From assembly GCA_013298715.1 (NCBI GenBank), contig JAAFIQ010000007.1, positions 62,001 through 126,000 on the forward strand: a DNA stretch of 64,000 nt, in the 5' to 3' direction. This document shows, piece after piece, positions 44,116 through 54,348 of the stretch. The stretch comes from Bacteroidota bacterium. Its GTDB lineage: Bacteria > Bacteroidota > Bacteroidia > B-17B0 > Aurantibacillaceae. Each line of letters begins with the position of its first letter. Within the stretch, counting starts at the first letter, position 1. The notes under the pieces were generated by a model. The model was not told the DNA's origin. It worked only from the letters and a program-made list of their open reading frames with translations, and did not search any database. The position numbers were made by a program, and so were the translations under genes.

Positions 44116-45053
44116 TACTTTTTCATTAATACTAGTTCTACCTGTTCTGGATCGATTTTGATAACATTAACGTAACCAGGTTTTGTAACCAATACAACTT
44201 GGTGCTTGCTTGATTTTCCAATATTTACTTTTGCTTTAAACAAATTTTCATCATTATCAACCACTTGATTTTGTAAGGTAGTATAGGTTAATTTTACTTT
44301 GTTCGGAAAAATATTTACACTTTTATAACCCTCTTCATTCATTAAACTTAAAGGCAATTCAATACTTTTCTCTATAAGCTTGTTTACTTTTATAGAATAA
44401 TTTAAAACCGACTCACTTAAAATTAAATTTGAATTTGGAGAAATTAAGTTTAAAACCCCATTGCAATCTAAAGAAACTTGATTGATAGCTAATACTTGAG
44501 AATAAATTGTATCAATACTGGCAACTAACTCTTTTTGGCCATAAACGGTAATAAATTTAGGGCTTACATTTTCAATTTCAAAGCCATATCCTCGTTTGCA
44601 ATTTATTCGTGTTTCTAATTTTACAATAACATTTTTTTGAAATCCTTTTGGTTCAATAAAAACCAAAGTGTCTGGGTTAATACTATTTATCTTTACTTTG
44701 TTTCCTAAAGCATTACCTAAACTTAAATTACTAGTACCAATTGCATACTTGGTTGCATTAGCATTTGATGATAAATTATTAAAGTCTATTGTAATGTTTT
44801 TCTCCTTGGTTACTTGCATTAATAGCAACTTTAAACCATTGCTGGCAACTTGCAAATTTATTTTAGTTGGCAAGGCTTGTAAAGGAATTTTACTTTTTGG
44901 AACATTTATAAAATTAACATTACAATTAATGGCAACTGTGTAGGCTGAATTTAGCGCATTAAATAACCAAAGCAGCGCTGCAATAATTACACAAATAAAA
45001 AAAGCCGTGGTTTTACTCGGCTTTTTAGTTGAATTATTTGAAATTTGATTCAA
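44115..45053 (-). CDS. YbbR-domain (CdaR-like) membrane-anchored protein
   Basis: 312 residues starting with TTG at 45053. No internal Met lies ahead of the single membrane helix (about 16-36). The outer part contains repeated YbbR-like beta modules of 80-100 residues, each with a V-x-L/P-x-x-V pattern (IPLQALPTKINLQV, ENVSPKFITVYGQKELV, KSVNIFPNKVKLTY). In Firmicutes the related CdaR regulates the diadenylate cyclase CdaA. No cdaA is adjacent here, so that role cannot be carried over. It lies 6 bases after yajC. Confidence 0.8.
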   Translation of the reverse strand: MNQISNNSTKKPSKTTAFFICVIIAALLWLFNALNSAYTVAINCNVNFINVPKSKIPLQALPTKINLQVASNGLKLLLMQVTKEKNITIDFNNLSSNANATKYAIGTSNLSLGNALGNKVKINSINPDTLVFIEPKGFQKNVIVKLETRINCKRGYGFEIENVSPKFITVYGQKELVASIDTIYSQVLAINQVSLDCNGVLNLISPNSNLILSESVLNYSIKVNKLIEKSIELPLSLMNEEGYKSVNIFPNKVKLTYTTLQNQVVDNDENLFKAKVNIGKSSKHQVVLVTKPGYVNVIKIDPEQVELVLMKK

Positions 45054-45059
45054 TAAAGA

Positions 45060-45380
45060 TTAGCTTTTGTTTAATGCAGCAGAACCCTCGTTAGAAATTG
45101 CAGTTTTAGCAATTTTCATTTTAGTCCCATCTTCTACTTCCATTATAAATGTTGCATCTTCTCTAACTTCCACGATTTTTCCATAAATGCCACCAATGGT
45201 AAGCACTTTATCTCCTTTTTTTAATTCTTCAATATATTTTTTTTGATCTTTAGCTTTTTTCATTTGTGGTCTAATCATAAAAAAATAAAATACTACCACA
45301 ATAAGCCCCATCATAATTAAGCTTTGCATTCCGCCACCACCTTGCCCCTGAGGAGCCATTAAAATAAAAAGTTGATTCAT
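45060..45380 (-). CDS. yajC: Preprotein translocase subunit YajC
   Basis: 106 residues: a short periplasmic start rich in Gly, one membrane helix (about 18-37, LIMMGLIVVVFYFFMIRPQ, with the family hallmark FYFFMIRPQ), then a cytoplasmic SH3-like domain (GDKVLTIGGIYGKIVEV). YajC associates with SecDF at the Sec translocon. secDF is not in the window. Confidence 0.95.
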   Translation of the reverse strand: MNQLFILMAPQGQGGGGMQSLIMMGLIVVVFYFFMIRPQMKKAKDQKKYIEELKKGDKVLTIGGIYGKIVEVREDATFIMEVEDGTKMKIAKTAISNEGSAALNKS

Positions 45381-45423
45381 GTTTTTTGCTTTGTTTTTGT
45401 TTTGTTTTTAAATAAGTTGTTTA

Positions 45424-45873
45424 TTACCGTGCAACTTCCGCCACAATAATTTCTGTTTTTATTCTTAGTATTCGTGTTGCAGGTTCACAATTTGTAATGA
45501 CTGTTATTGTTTTTTCTTGATAATCTCTTTTACCCTCACTATTAAATACTACATTAATTTTTCCTTCTGCACCAGGTAGTATTGGCTCTTTAGGCCACTC
45601 TGGAACTGTGCAACCACAACTACCGCTAGCGCCGCTGATAATTAAACTTTTTCCACCTATGTTTTTAAATTTGAAGGCATGACTTACTTGTTCTCCCTGA
45701 GTTATTTTCCCAAAATCAAACTCTTCTTCTTCAAATTTAATTTCGGCTTTATTTTTTAAATCTTTATCGCCCACCGTATTGTTTACAATATTAGAATCTA
45801 TTTCATTTGTTTCTTTACTCTCTTGGCAAGAAAAACAAAATACTATAAAAATAAACGCAAATACTTTTTTCAT
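45424..45873 (-). CDS. DUF1573 lipoprotein
   Basis: 149 residues from the ATG at 45873. An in-frame TTG at 45885 adds four residues. The signal peptide ends in a lipobox (CFSCQ, with Cys near 16), and Asn- and Lys-rich residues follow. The core shows the DUF1573 pattern: FDFGKITQGEQVSHAFKFKN, then SGASGSCGCTVPEWPKEPILPG, then VVFNSEGKRDYQEKTITV. This is an Ig-like fold of unknown function, usually linked to yajC in this phylum. Confidence 0.88.
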   Translation of the reverse strand: MKKVFAFIFIVFCFSCQESKETNEIDSNIVNNTVGDKDLKNKAEIKFEEEEFDFGKITQGEQVSHAFKFKNIGGKSLIISGASGSCGCTVPEWPKEPILPGAEGKINVVFNSEGKRDYQEKTITVITNCEPATRILRIKTEIIVAEVAR

Positions 45874-45915
45874 AATAGGCTGCAAATATAATTTTAATTA
45901 GGGGTTATTAAAAAC

Positions 45916-45943
45916 AAAAAATCCCAAATAATTGGGATTTTTT
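45916..45943 (-). terminator. Terminator after the DUF6089 gene
   Basis: Twelve-base arms (AAAAAATCCCAA / TTGGGATTTTTT) with a 4-base loop lie just beyond the stop of the minus-strand barrel gene. The symmetric A/T runs make it work in both directions. Confidence 0.85.
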
Positions 45944-45956
45944 TAATATTTATTTT

Positions 45957-46874
45957 TCAGAATTTCGCTCTGATTTTCCGGCTCTTCTTTTTATTTTTTG
46001 AGAAGAAATTGCCTTTGTATCTTGTTCTGTAAAAACTGCTTTTACCACGAATAACGTAGCTATAAGATAAACTCAAAGTCATATAATTATCTTTATTTGT
46101 TTTATCACCACGTTTCATTCCCCATGTATGCGATAAAAATGCGCCTTTATTCCCATCAATGGTAGATTGATCCAACTCTGTGGTTCTTAAAGCTAAACCT
46201 TGCGTGTAAGCATCACTTGGCGGAGTATCGGGATAGTTACCGCTAATATCATCAATATAATCAGTAAATGTTTTACGCCAGTTCGCTTCAAAACCTATGC
46301 GGTGTTTTTTATCAAACGTAAAATAGAAACCAAAACCACTCGGCAAGTTTAAAACTATGCTTTTGTAGTCATAACCCTCAACGTTGTAATCTTTCATTTT
46401 TACCCATTCACCTTGGTATAAAGATTTTGGATTGGTATAAAAACCGCCAACACCAGCAAAAACATAAGCCCTAAAGCTATTTCTGTAACGGTAAGTATTG
46501 CCCAAATCATTATCTTCAAAAAAGAACCAATGCCCTGTAAAACCTAAATCAAAAACATCATTTCTAAAATTAAAATTTCTAAACCTACGGCCTGGATTAG
46601 AGGATAGAGCATCTTTCCCTTCAATTCTTAAATAATCAAAGGCTAATCTTAATGAAACTTTAGGACGTAATTTATAGCGCACAAAACCGCCAACATTCCA
46701 GCGTGTTTGAGATAATTTCATATCGGCAATAAAATCTCGACGAGTTTTTTCTTTACCTCCAATGTCACCTAAGTAGTTCGTGGCACCAACGCTAATCCCA
46801 TAATCCCAAAGCCATTGCGCTTTTGAGCTGAAGGATATAACTAACACCAGTAAAATTATATATATGTTTCTCAT
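45957..46874 (-). CDS. DUF6089 outer-membrane beta-barrel protein
   Basis: 305 residues with a signal peptide (about 1-19, ending SSKAQ). The rest alternates short amphipathic strands with aromatic ends (YGISVGATNYLGDIGG, VGGFVRYKLRPKVSLRLAFDYLRIEG, FRAYVFAGVGGFYTNP, SLSYSYVIRGKSSFY), typical of an 8-12-strand barrel. The opening matches the DUF6089 family. The C-terminus is unusually basic (KNKKKSRKIRAKF). Function unknown. Confidence 0.85.
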   Translation of the reverse strand: MRNIYIILLVLVISFSSKAQWLWDYGISVGATNYLGDIGGKEKTRRDFIADMKLSQTRWNVGGFVRYKLRPKVSLRLAFDYLRIEGKDALSSNPGRRFRNFNFRNDVFDLGFTGHWFFFEDNDLGNTYRYRNSFRAYVFAGVGGFYTNPKSLYQGEWVKMKDYNVEGYDYKSIVLNLPSGFGFYFTFDKKHRIGFEANWRKTFTDYIDDISGNYPDTPPSDAYTQGLALRTTELDQSTIDGNKGAFLSHTWGMKRGDKTNKDNYMTLSLSYSYVIRGKSSFYRTRYKGNFFSKNKKKSRKIRAKF

Positions 46875-46945
46875 TTCTAGTTTAATAGATTCAAAATTAG
46901 TATATTTTTGTTAATAGTCATAAAAAATTTGTCTAAATAAACACT

Positions 46946-46953
46946 TATTTTTG
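46946..46953 (+). promoter_or_regulatory. Candidate -7 element (TATTTTTG) for the monooxygenase-like gene
   Basis: It matches TAnnTTTG and ends 27 bases before the ATG at 46981. A second copy of the same motif lies at 46903-46910. Either could serve. No firm -33 element is seen for either. Confidence 0.4.
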
Positions 46954-46980
46954 CTTTTGTTAAAAAACTCTTTAAAAACC

Positions 46981-47931
46981 ATGCAAAGTAATAGAATTTG
47001 TAACCTGTTTAAAATTGAAAAGCCCATTATTCAGGCAGGAATGATTTGGTGTAGTGGTTGGGAATTGGCGAGCGCTGTAAGCAATGCTGGAGGCTTAGGT
47101 TTAATTGGCAGCGGAAGCATGTATCCTGAAATTTTAAGGGAGCAAATTAAAAAATGCCAAGTTGCTACCAACAAGCCGTTTGGTGTAAATGTGCCTTTAC
47201 TTTACCCAAATATTGAAGATCATATAAAAATTATTTTAGACGAAGGGGTGAAAATTGTATTTACAAGTGCAGGGAATCCTAAAACGTATACTAAACTTTT
47301 AAAAGAAAACGGAATAACTGTTGTACATGTTGTGAGTGGTGTGAAATTTGCGGTTAAATGTGCCGAAGCTGGGGTTGATGCCATTGTTGCAGAAGGTTTT
47401 GAAGCAGGTGGCCATAATGGACGAGAGGAAACAACGACAATGGTTTTAATTCCTGAAGTAAGAAAAGCAGTGAATTTACCATTGATTGCTGCTGGTGGAA
47501 TAGGTTTTGGAAGCCAAATGGCCGCTGCATTTTGCTTAGGCGCTGAAGGTGTGCAAATTGGCAGCCGATTTGTTGCAACACCCGAAAGTAGTGCGCACAT
47601 TAATTTTAAAAATGCTGTAATTACAACGCCTGAAGGCGGCACACAGCTTTCTTTAAAACAATTAACGCCCGTAAGATTAATTAAAAACGATTTTTTTAAT
47701 AAGGTTTCAGCCCTCGAGCAACAAGGTGCTTCAACTGAAGAACTAAGCATTTTATTAGGCCGAGGCCGCGCAAAAAAAGGCATGTTTGAAGGCGACCTTA
47801 TAGAAGGCGAATTAGAAATAGGACAAGTTAGCGCAAGTATTAAAGAAATAAAACCCGCGGCAGAAATTGTAGATGAAATTTACAACGACTTTTTGCAAAC
47901 GATTAATTGTGTAGCGAAAGTTGTTAGTTAA
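46981..47931 (+). CDS. Nitronate monooxygenase / FabK-like FMN oxidoreductase
   Basis: 316 residues from the ATG at 46981. A TIM-barrel flavin enzyme: the opening FKIEKPIIQAGMIWCSGWELASAVSNAGGLG, the substrate-side EAGGHNGREE, and the FMN phosphate site AAGGIGFGSQMAAAFCLGAEGVQIGSRF are all intact. The family includes 2-nitropropane dioxygenases and the FabK enoyl-ACP reductase. The GGHNGREETTTMVLIPEV block is seen in both, so the exact substrate cannot be settled here. It stands alone. Confidence 0.82.
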   Translation: MQSNRICNLFKIEKPIIQAGMIWCSGWELASAVSNAGGLGLIGSGSMYPEILREQIKKCQVATNKPFGVNVPLLYPNIEDHIKIILDEGVKIVFTSAGNPKTYTKLLKENGITVVHVVSGVKFAVKCAEAGVDAIVAEGFEAGGHNGREETTTMVLIPEVRKAVNLPLIAAGGIGFGSQMAAAFCLGAEGVQIGSRFVATPESSAHINFKNAVITTPEGGTQLSLKQLTPVRLIKNDFFNKVSALEQQGASTEELSILLGRGRAKKGMFEGDLIEGELEIGQVSASIKEIKPAAEIVDEIYNDFLQTINCVAKVVS

Positions 47932-47973
47932 ACTAAATTCTGGTCAACAATTACATTCTTTCTCTACTCTACT

Positions 47974-50900
47974 CTACTCCACTTTTACCCTCACACCCTC
48001 GCTGTTGCTTGTAAATTCAGGTGCATACATACATTGTATACTTGTAATGCCATTGCTAAAATTACCACTGTGGCTAACGAACACATCGTACTCAAAAACA
48101 AAAGTGCCTTTAGGTAAATACGAAATAAAAAAGTTAGTGCTTGCATCTTTAGTAGCTTCGTAATAGCCCAAACCATCTTGGTACTTGTAAGAACTTAAAA
48201 CATTTGTTGGCTCAAAACCGCTAGCACGCATATCTTTTAAATGCACGTATTCTAAATTTCTATCGCATCGCAATTCAATTCTAATTCTTACTTTGTCGCC
48301 AACTTTTAATGGCGCGCCAGCATCAATTGGTTGCATTACTGGTCCGCTTTTACTTGGTTTTACTACAAATAATTTTTTAGTTAATTGCAATGGAGTAGCG
48401 CTTGGTGTAATTTTATCTAATTGTTCAAAGTATTGCCAATAAACGCTGCCGTAACTTACACCAGCATCCTTTTTCACAACTTTTATTTTGCCCATGTCTG
48501 TTTTTATATCAGAACCCGTGTAAGTTTTTTTAAAGTAACCTGTTCCTGCATCTGCTTTTAAGCTTTTATCTGTTGCTGGATTTAACACGTTGCCTCCCAT
48601 TGTAATTTCAACATTGGGTTCGGAGCTTAACCAATCCGTACCGCGCAGCATGAGCGCATAAACTGCTTCTGTTGTGGCTTTGGTGGTACTCCAATTTTGA
48701 GTTTGTTTATTTTTAATTAACCAGGTTTTTAAATCATCAACTGTTTTTGTATCGTTTGCAATTTCATCAAATGCTTCTATCATTAATGCCTGTGTTTCTA
48801 TTGGGGCTTGGTACCAGTAGTAACCGCCATTGTTATCTTTCCAATACATTCCCATCTCTTCACTTACAATCGCATTTTGTTTTAATGATTTTAAAATTCC
48901 GCTAGCGGTAGTTTTATCATTAAATCTGTTTAATGCCAACGATAGCATGGCTTGCATGTAACGTGTGTTGCTTAACCAAAATGTTTTTGCTTGAGCCAAA
49001 TAATAATCAATGGCCTCTTTTAAATCTTTACTCATTGGTTGGTTGGGATAATAACTTCTTAAATACAAATACTGAATAGCCATGTAATCTAAATGATTAT
49101 TTTTTTTGAAATCTTTATCGTATTTTTTTAAGTCGCGGTATTGTTTTGCTAATTGGTTATCGCAAAAGCGTATGCCGTTGTTAATCATCGCATCAACCTC
49201 GTAATTATCTGATTCTTTAATTACTCCTAATTTTTTAAGATGTGCAAAGCCAGTAATGATGTGTTGTGTAATATACCAGTCCTCTGGACAGTTTTTAAAC
49301 CAAGGCCACCCGCCGTTTACTGTTTGGTTTTGTTTTAATTTATTAAAGGCACTTTGCAACTCGTTGCTCATTTTGTTTAAATCGAATAATAAGGCAACAC
49401 GTTTTTTATTTTCGGTTTCATTTTTGCTACATAACACCCAAGGTGTTTCTTCTAATAACACTGCCTTTAATTCTTGGTTTTTTTCGAGGTTCGATAGCAA
49501 CGATTCGCTATTTGTTTGTTTCCACAAATCAAATACTTGTTTAATTTTTGGTTTAGAATTTACAACATGACTTGCTAAAGCGTTTGCATAATAACGTGAA
49601 AATGTTTGCTCACTACACTCGTAAGGGTATTCCATTAAATAGGGTAAACTCTGAATGGCATACCATACTGGATTAGCAGTAAATTCAAGTGTATAAGCAT
49701 GATTTTTTAAAGTAGTGCTTTTGTTATTTTGATTAATAAATTTAGTAAATGTAAACTCCTTTGTCTGATTAAAACGAATTGGCAGCGGTAAACTCTCGGT
49801 AACCAACATGCGGTTAGTAAGCACTGGAACAACTTGTTCTTCGCCATCACTAAATTGACCAGCCTTTGCAACCACTTTGTATTTTAATGCTTGAAGCGTT
49901 TCTGGAATTGCTAATTTAAAACTTATTGGTGTACTTTGTCCAGCAGGGATAGAGAAGTTTCTTGTACTATTATCTATAATAATATTTGAAACTGGTTTGT
50001 CGGTTAGCGCATCAAACAACTGCAATTCTGCAACACCCGTAATTGCATTTTTTGAAAGGTTTGAAATTTTTGAAACAAAAATTAACTCATCATTTTCTCT
50101 TAAAAAGCGCGGGGCATTGGGTTGCACCATTAATTCTTTTTGCGTAATAACATCTTTTTCTGTTTTACCAACCACTAAATCTTTAGTATGAGCCAGTGCC
50201 ATAAACTTCCATTTGGTAAGACTTTCGGGCATGGTAAAACTAATTACTAATTCCCCATTTTCGTTGGTTTGTAAGGTTGGAAAAAAGAAAGCTGTTTCGT
50301 TAAAATTTTTGCGAGGAATAACGGATGAAGGGTTGTTTGGTTTGCCTTCTCCATTCTTTAATTCGCCACCAGTTTTGTCAGTATCGCCTTTGTTTGTGCT
50401 CCAAGAGAACGACTGCTGGAGTTGATTTGAAGCCTTTGTTAAAGTGCTACCATTTGATGATGCAGCATATAAAGCCTCATCCTTCATTACTGGCGCTGAA
50501 AATTGCACCATTTCTTTTGATGGCATTGCTTTTTTTTCAGCTTCCTCAGTATGAACATCACCACCTCTAAATGAATAGCCATCGCCTGGGTAACCATAAG
50601 AATAAAATGAACCAAAACCAAACATGTTTAATTCATCGTATCTAACATCATCTATTAAAATATAATTTGGATTTTCATAATCAAAGTTTCTTGAATTTTG
50701 TACCTCAGCTAAATTATTTTCCCAGCCTTGGTAATTGTAGTATGAATTGTACAAACTTAAATCCCAATAGTTGGCTTTAAATTTATCCAAGCTGGCATCG
50801 TACATGGCAGCAAGCATTTCGGCCGCTACCTTATCTCCTTTTTTATTTTTAATTATTAAGCGCCATTTCTCTTTTTCGCCAGGCAATAATTTATTCCTAA

Positions 50901-53900
50901 AGGTGCTATATTCTATGTTCAATTCTTTATTGCTAAAAGGCACTGTTATATATTCTTGGTGTGTGTAAAATCTTCCATTTTTTACAAAATAAAAATTTGC
51001 TGCCAAGCCGCCTCTGTGCTTTTCGTTTATAACAAACTGGTTTAGTTTTAAACTTGGATTATATATAGTTTTTTGATTTTCGTTTTCGCCAGTTAAGTCA
51101 TAAAAAACATGTAAATCGGTGTAAGAGGAAGCATAAACAAACTGAGCGGTATCGTTTGGTTCGCAATACGTTTTTAAGCCCATGCTCCATTGCGCCGTTT
51201 TTTCGGGCAATTGATTTAAATTAGTGTTGTAAATAGTAACGTATTGTATGTCTTTAATATCATTTCCAAATTTATCTTTACAAGTAGCTTCAAATAAATA
51301 AATTCCTGGCGTACATTTTTTTAAATCTGATAAATCAATTTCTTTTTGTGATTTTGTATCAAATGGTTTTGAGTAAACTTCTTTATCTTTTTCCCACTTG
51401 TATTTGTTGGTTTCATCTGCATATAAATCATTCGGAAATAATTTATAATACTCGTCTTTTGTGTATAGATACTTATCTGCCTGTACCCATAATCTATCTC
51501 TAAATACTTTGTTTGGTTGCTTTAAGCTGTAAATGATGAGTTTCCCATTTGCATTTTCTGGAACACCATTCAAATTACTTGCTGTAATTCCGCATTTTAA
51601 TTTTTTATTTTGTTCTAAAATTTGTTCTACACTTATGTTTAAAGTAATGGCTGTATACCCAACTCTAAAATTGGTAGTGGTGCTTTGCGTTTCGCCATTA
51701 ATATCTGTAACATCTGCTATTAGATTGTAATCATACGTAGGATTATCGCTTGCTTTATCTTTAGGATTTGGCAAGGCTTTAAACTTAATTTCGTATTCTC
51801 CTTTTTCGTTTGTTTTTAATTCTCCATTTGTAATTTCTACCTCACTACCTTGGTTGTAGTAATAAGGTCTGCACCAATACCACCACGTAGGAAAACTGGT
51901 GGAGCGCACCACTCTGTATTTCACCTTTGCGCCATCAACCACATTGCCTGCATAGGCTTTTGCAATACCTTTTACGATAACTTCCTCGTTAATTTTATAA
52001 CTACCTCTAAGCGTATCAAAATACGTTTCAAATTTTGGGCGCTTGTATTCTTCAACGCTAAAGTAGTGTGTATTTTCTCCATCACTTAAATACATTTGAC
52101 CGGTTAATAACCCTTGAGGCAAGGTAAACGCACCATTTACGGTACCGTAATCATTACTGGTTAATTTTAAGTCAGATACTTTTTGACCATTCACATCGTA
52201 AAGTGTAATTGTAATCGATTTGTTAGGTAAAATTTTAGCAGATTCTTTTTTGTTAATATTCAATAGAAGCGCTTTAAAGTAAACGGTTTGTCCTGGTCTG
52301 TATATAGCTCTATCGGTAAAGAATTTAGTTTCGTTGCGTGCATTATTATAATCGTAATTATCATTGTATGAATAAAAATTTCTTCCATTAAATAAAACAT
52401 CGTTGCCGCTTTTTATTTCAACCATAAAATTAGAGTTGTAATTATTCACAACTTCTCCTTTAATATTTGAAAAACCATTTTCATCTGTTACAAATTCTTT
52501 GCCTTTTACAAACTCATAACTATTTGTATTATAATTGTAGCGGTTAAACCATACTTGTAATTTGGCTTCTTTTATGGGTTTTCCCGTAGTTCGGTGTAAC
52601 ACATAACAATCTATACTATTATTTTTTTTGTTTTGATTTATTAATGACAAGTTAGAAACATGAAACTTTTGATACGTGCATTTTTTTTCATCGAAGGTTT
52701 CATCGTGGCACGCAATAAGGTAATAATATCCATAATTCAAATTAGGTAATTTCACTTCTACATTGTGCGAGTTATAATCTTCATCAACTGGCAAGGCTTG
52801 ATTAAATTGAGCTTCTAGTGGCAAATTCAAAATCTTGTTCTTTAATTCCTTTTCGGAATGTTTTCTTTCTAATTCATTGCTTTGAAAATAGTTTGTTTTA
52901 AAAATTTTAAAATAAACTTGCTTAACATTCTTATAACTTACCAGGCATCGGTTGGGTTGATTAGGTTCTAAGACTGATTCAGTTGTTAATGATAGTTTCT
53001 TTTCATTTAACCGTAATAATAAATTTTTCGCTAATTTTTCTCCGTCAGTACCTACATGCTTTTCTAAAATAAGATTAGAAATGTCTTTGGCTTTTTTCAA
53101 ATCCCATTTGTGTTCATCACTATCAAGCGGTTTATAAAGTGGCGCTTTCTCAAAATAATAGTGTGCAGTTAAATATTTAATTTCTGCTACACGTTTAGAA
53201 GATGAAAAATCTTTTTCAAGAGTACTTAGTGTGTTCAAATAAATACTATCCTTAATTTCATTATTACTATTTGCATAGGTAAACGCTATACGCTTCAGTT
53301 CTAAATCAATCAACGCCTCGGTATCTTTAAGTTTTGAGTTTAGGTTATACAATTGTTGGTATAACTCTAGTGCGTAAAATTTGGTTTCTAAACTATCACT
53401 TGGCTTATCTAATTTTAGTTTAGAGAAAACGGTATACGGTTTTAAAAAACGTTCATCGTTCAAGGAAAATTGGTCGGCGGCTTTGGTTACATCAACCTCT
53501 GAACTTTTAAAAAATTCTAAAGCTCTGTGTGCTAAAAAATGGTATAATGTTGGTCGGTATTGGCGTGCTACATTTGTTCCTTTTATAATAATGGCATCAA
53601 ATTCGTTTAGAGTAATACCAATTAATTCTTGTTGGTTCTCTAAAGCGGCTTTGTGGTGTTTAATAGCTGCATTAGCAATTGCTTTTAAATCCCAAGTTGC
53701 CACGTCATTGTTTTTAAACTGAACAGTGGTACTTCTATTATTAAATTGCCAACGGTTGTTTTGGTAGTATTGCCAGTAGGCGTCGGCCAATAGGCTGTGC
53801 AAAATGGCGTTTGTAGGAAAAGGAGAAGCTTCAATTTCTTTTTTAAGTTCTTCAATGTTTTTCTCCTGACTAAAATCTTCAGTAAACTGTGTGTACTTGA

Positions 53901-54165
53901 GTTTATAGATAACCGTTTTTACAATTTGAGGGGCATTATTTTCTTTTTTTGCCTTCGTATAAATTTCTGCCAATATTGCAAAAGCTTCTTTGGTTAAACC
54001 TTTCTTCTCTAAAGCATCTATTTTCTCCCAATAGCTTTTGTAATTATCGTAATTGCCGTAATACTTCATACCTTTTTTTGGTTTAGTTGTGTACGCTAAT
54101 CCAATAGCCACGGCTGAACTGGCTATAATTAGCAAGAATAATAGAATAGATTTTTTGAATATCAT
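47974..54165 (-). CDS. Bacterial alpha-2-macroglobulin-like protein with thioester motif
   Basis: 2063 residues, with an N-terminal signal/anchor helix (about 5-25). TPR-like helical residues of about 30-380 are followed by tandem MG beta domains (about 400-1100). The central bait-like region (1180-1300) is low-complexity and rich in Gly and Ser. The alpha-2-macroglobulin domain starts near 1310 (FFPTLQTNENGELVISFTMPESLTKWKFMALAHT). A thioester motif C1517-S-E-Q1520 lies in the sequence PYECSEQTFSRYYANAL. A helical TED domain follows, ending with a receptor-like beta domain (VFEYDVFVSHSGNFSNGI). Such proteins are thought to trap proteases at the cell envelope. No penicillin-binding protein 1C gene, a common partner, is adjacent. 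Confidence 0.9.
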   Translation of the reverse strand: MIFKKSILLFLLIIASSAVAIGLAYTTKPKKGMKYYGNYDNYKSYWEKIDALEKKGLTKEAFAILAEIYTKAKKENNAPQIVKTVIYKLKYTQFTEDFSQEKNIEELKKEIEASPFPTNAILHSLLADAYWQYYQNNRWQFNNRSTTVQFKNNDVATWDLKAIANAAIKHHKAALENQQELIGITLNEFDAIIIKGTNVARQYRPTLYHFLAHRALEFFKSSEVDVTKAADQFSLNDERFLKPYTVFSKLKLDKPSDSLETKFYALELYQQLYNLNSKLKDTEALIDLELKRIAFTYANSNNEIKDSIYLNTLSTLEKDFSSSKRVAEIKYLTAHYYFEKAPLYKPLDSDEHKWDLKKAKDISNLILEKHVGTDGEKLAKNLLLRLNEKKLSLTTESVLEPNQPNRCLVSYKNVKQVYFKIFKTNYFQSNELERKHSEKELKNKILNLPLEAQFNQALPVDEDYNSHNVEVKLPNLNYGYYYLIACHDETFDEKKCTYQKFHVSNLSLINQNKKNNSIDCYVLHRTTGKPIKEAKLQVWFNRYNYNTNSYEFVKGKEFVTDENGFSNIKGEVVNNYNSNFMVEIKSGNDVLFNGRNFYSYNDNYDYNNARNETKFFTDRAIYRPGQTVYFKALLLNINKKESAKILPNKSITITLYDVNGQKVSDLKLTSNDYGTVNGAFTLPQGLLTGQMYLSDGENTHYFSVEEYKRPKFETYFDTLRGSYKINEEVIVKGIAKAYAGNVVDGAKVKYRVVRSTSFPTWWYWCRPYYYNQGSEVEITNGELKTNEKGEYEIKFKALPNPKDKASDNPTYDYNLIADVTDINGETQSTTTNFRVGYTAITLNISVEQILEQNKKLKCGITASNLNGVPENANGKLIIYSLKQPNKVFRDRLWVQADKYLYTKDEYYKLFPNDLYADETNKYKWEKDKEVYSKPFDTKSQKEIDLSDLKKCTPGIYLFEATCKDKFGNDIKDIQYVTIYNTNLNQLPEKTAQWSMGLKTYCEPNDTAQFVYASSYTDLHVFYDLTGENENQKTIYNPSLKLNQFVINEKHRGGLAANFYFVKNGRFYTHQEYITVPFSNKELNIEYSTFRNKLLPGEKEKWRLIIKNKKGDKVAAEMLAAMYDASLDKFKANYWDLSLYNSYYNYQGWENNLAEVQNSRNFDYENPNYILIDDVRYDELNMFGFGSFYSYGYPGDGYSFRGGDVHTEEAEKKAMPSKEMVQFSAPVMKDEALYAASSNGSTLTKASNQLQQSFSWSTNKGDTDKTGGELKNGEGKPNNPSSVIPRKNFNETAFFFPTLQTNENGELVISFTMPESLTKWKFMALAHTKDLVVGKTEKDVITQKELMVQPNAPRFLRENDELIFVSKISNLSKNAITGVAELQLFDALTDKPVSNIIIDNSTRNFSIPAGQSTPISFKLAIPETLQALKYKVVAKAGQFSDGEEQVVPVLTNRMLVTESLPLPIRFNQTKEFTFTKFINQNNKSTTLKNHAYTLEFTANPVWYAIQSLPYLMEYPYECSEQTFSRYYANALASHVVNSKPKIKQVFDLWKQTNSESLLSNLEKNQELKAVLLEETPWVLCSKNETENKKRVALLFDLNKMSNELQSAFNKLKQNQTVNGGWPWFKNCPEDWYITQHIITGFAHLKKLGVIKESDNYEVDAMINNGIRFCDNQLAKQYRDLKKYDKDFKKNNHLDYMAIQYLYLRSYYPNQPMSKDLKEAIDYYLAQAKTFWLSNTRYMQAMLSLALNRFNDKTTASGILKSLKQNAIVSEEMGMYWKDNNGGYYWYQAPIETQALMIEAFDEIANDTKTVDDLKTWLIKNKQTQNWSTTKATTEAVYALMLRGTDWLSSEPNVEITMGGNVLNPATDKSLKADAGTGYFKKTYTGSDIKTDMGKIKVVKKDAGVSYGSVYWQYFEQLDKITPSATPLQLTKKLFVVKPSKSGPVMQPIDAGAPLKVGDKVRIRIELRCDRNLEYVHLKDMRASGFEPTNVLSSYKYQDGLGYYEATKDASTNFFISYLPKGTFVFEYDVFVSHSGNFSNGITSIQCMYAPEFTSNSEGVRVKVE

Positions 54166-54348
54166 AACGTTTTTTTATATGAGATGCTTGTTAGGGTTGT
54201 TTTCCACAAAGTGATTTTAACCTAAGTGAAACTAAAAATACAAACGAATTTTAAAAGAAAATAGTGTAATTATGAGTAATTAATTAAAATAAATTACGAA
54301 ATTAGAAGCTAATATAGTAACCAATTTTGGATACAACATTATACATTT

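Noticed and set aside
47220..47783. 187-codon open frame opposite the monooxygenase-like gene
   Set aside because: It lies wholly within a well-conserved gene on the other strand and has no family likeness.
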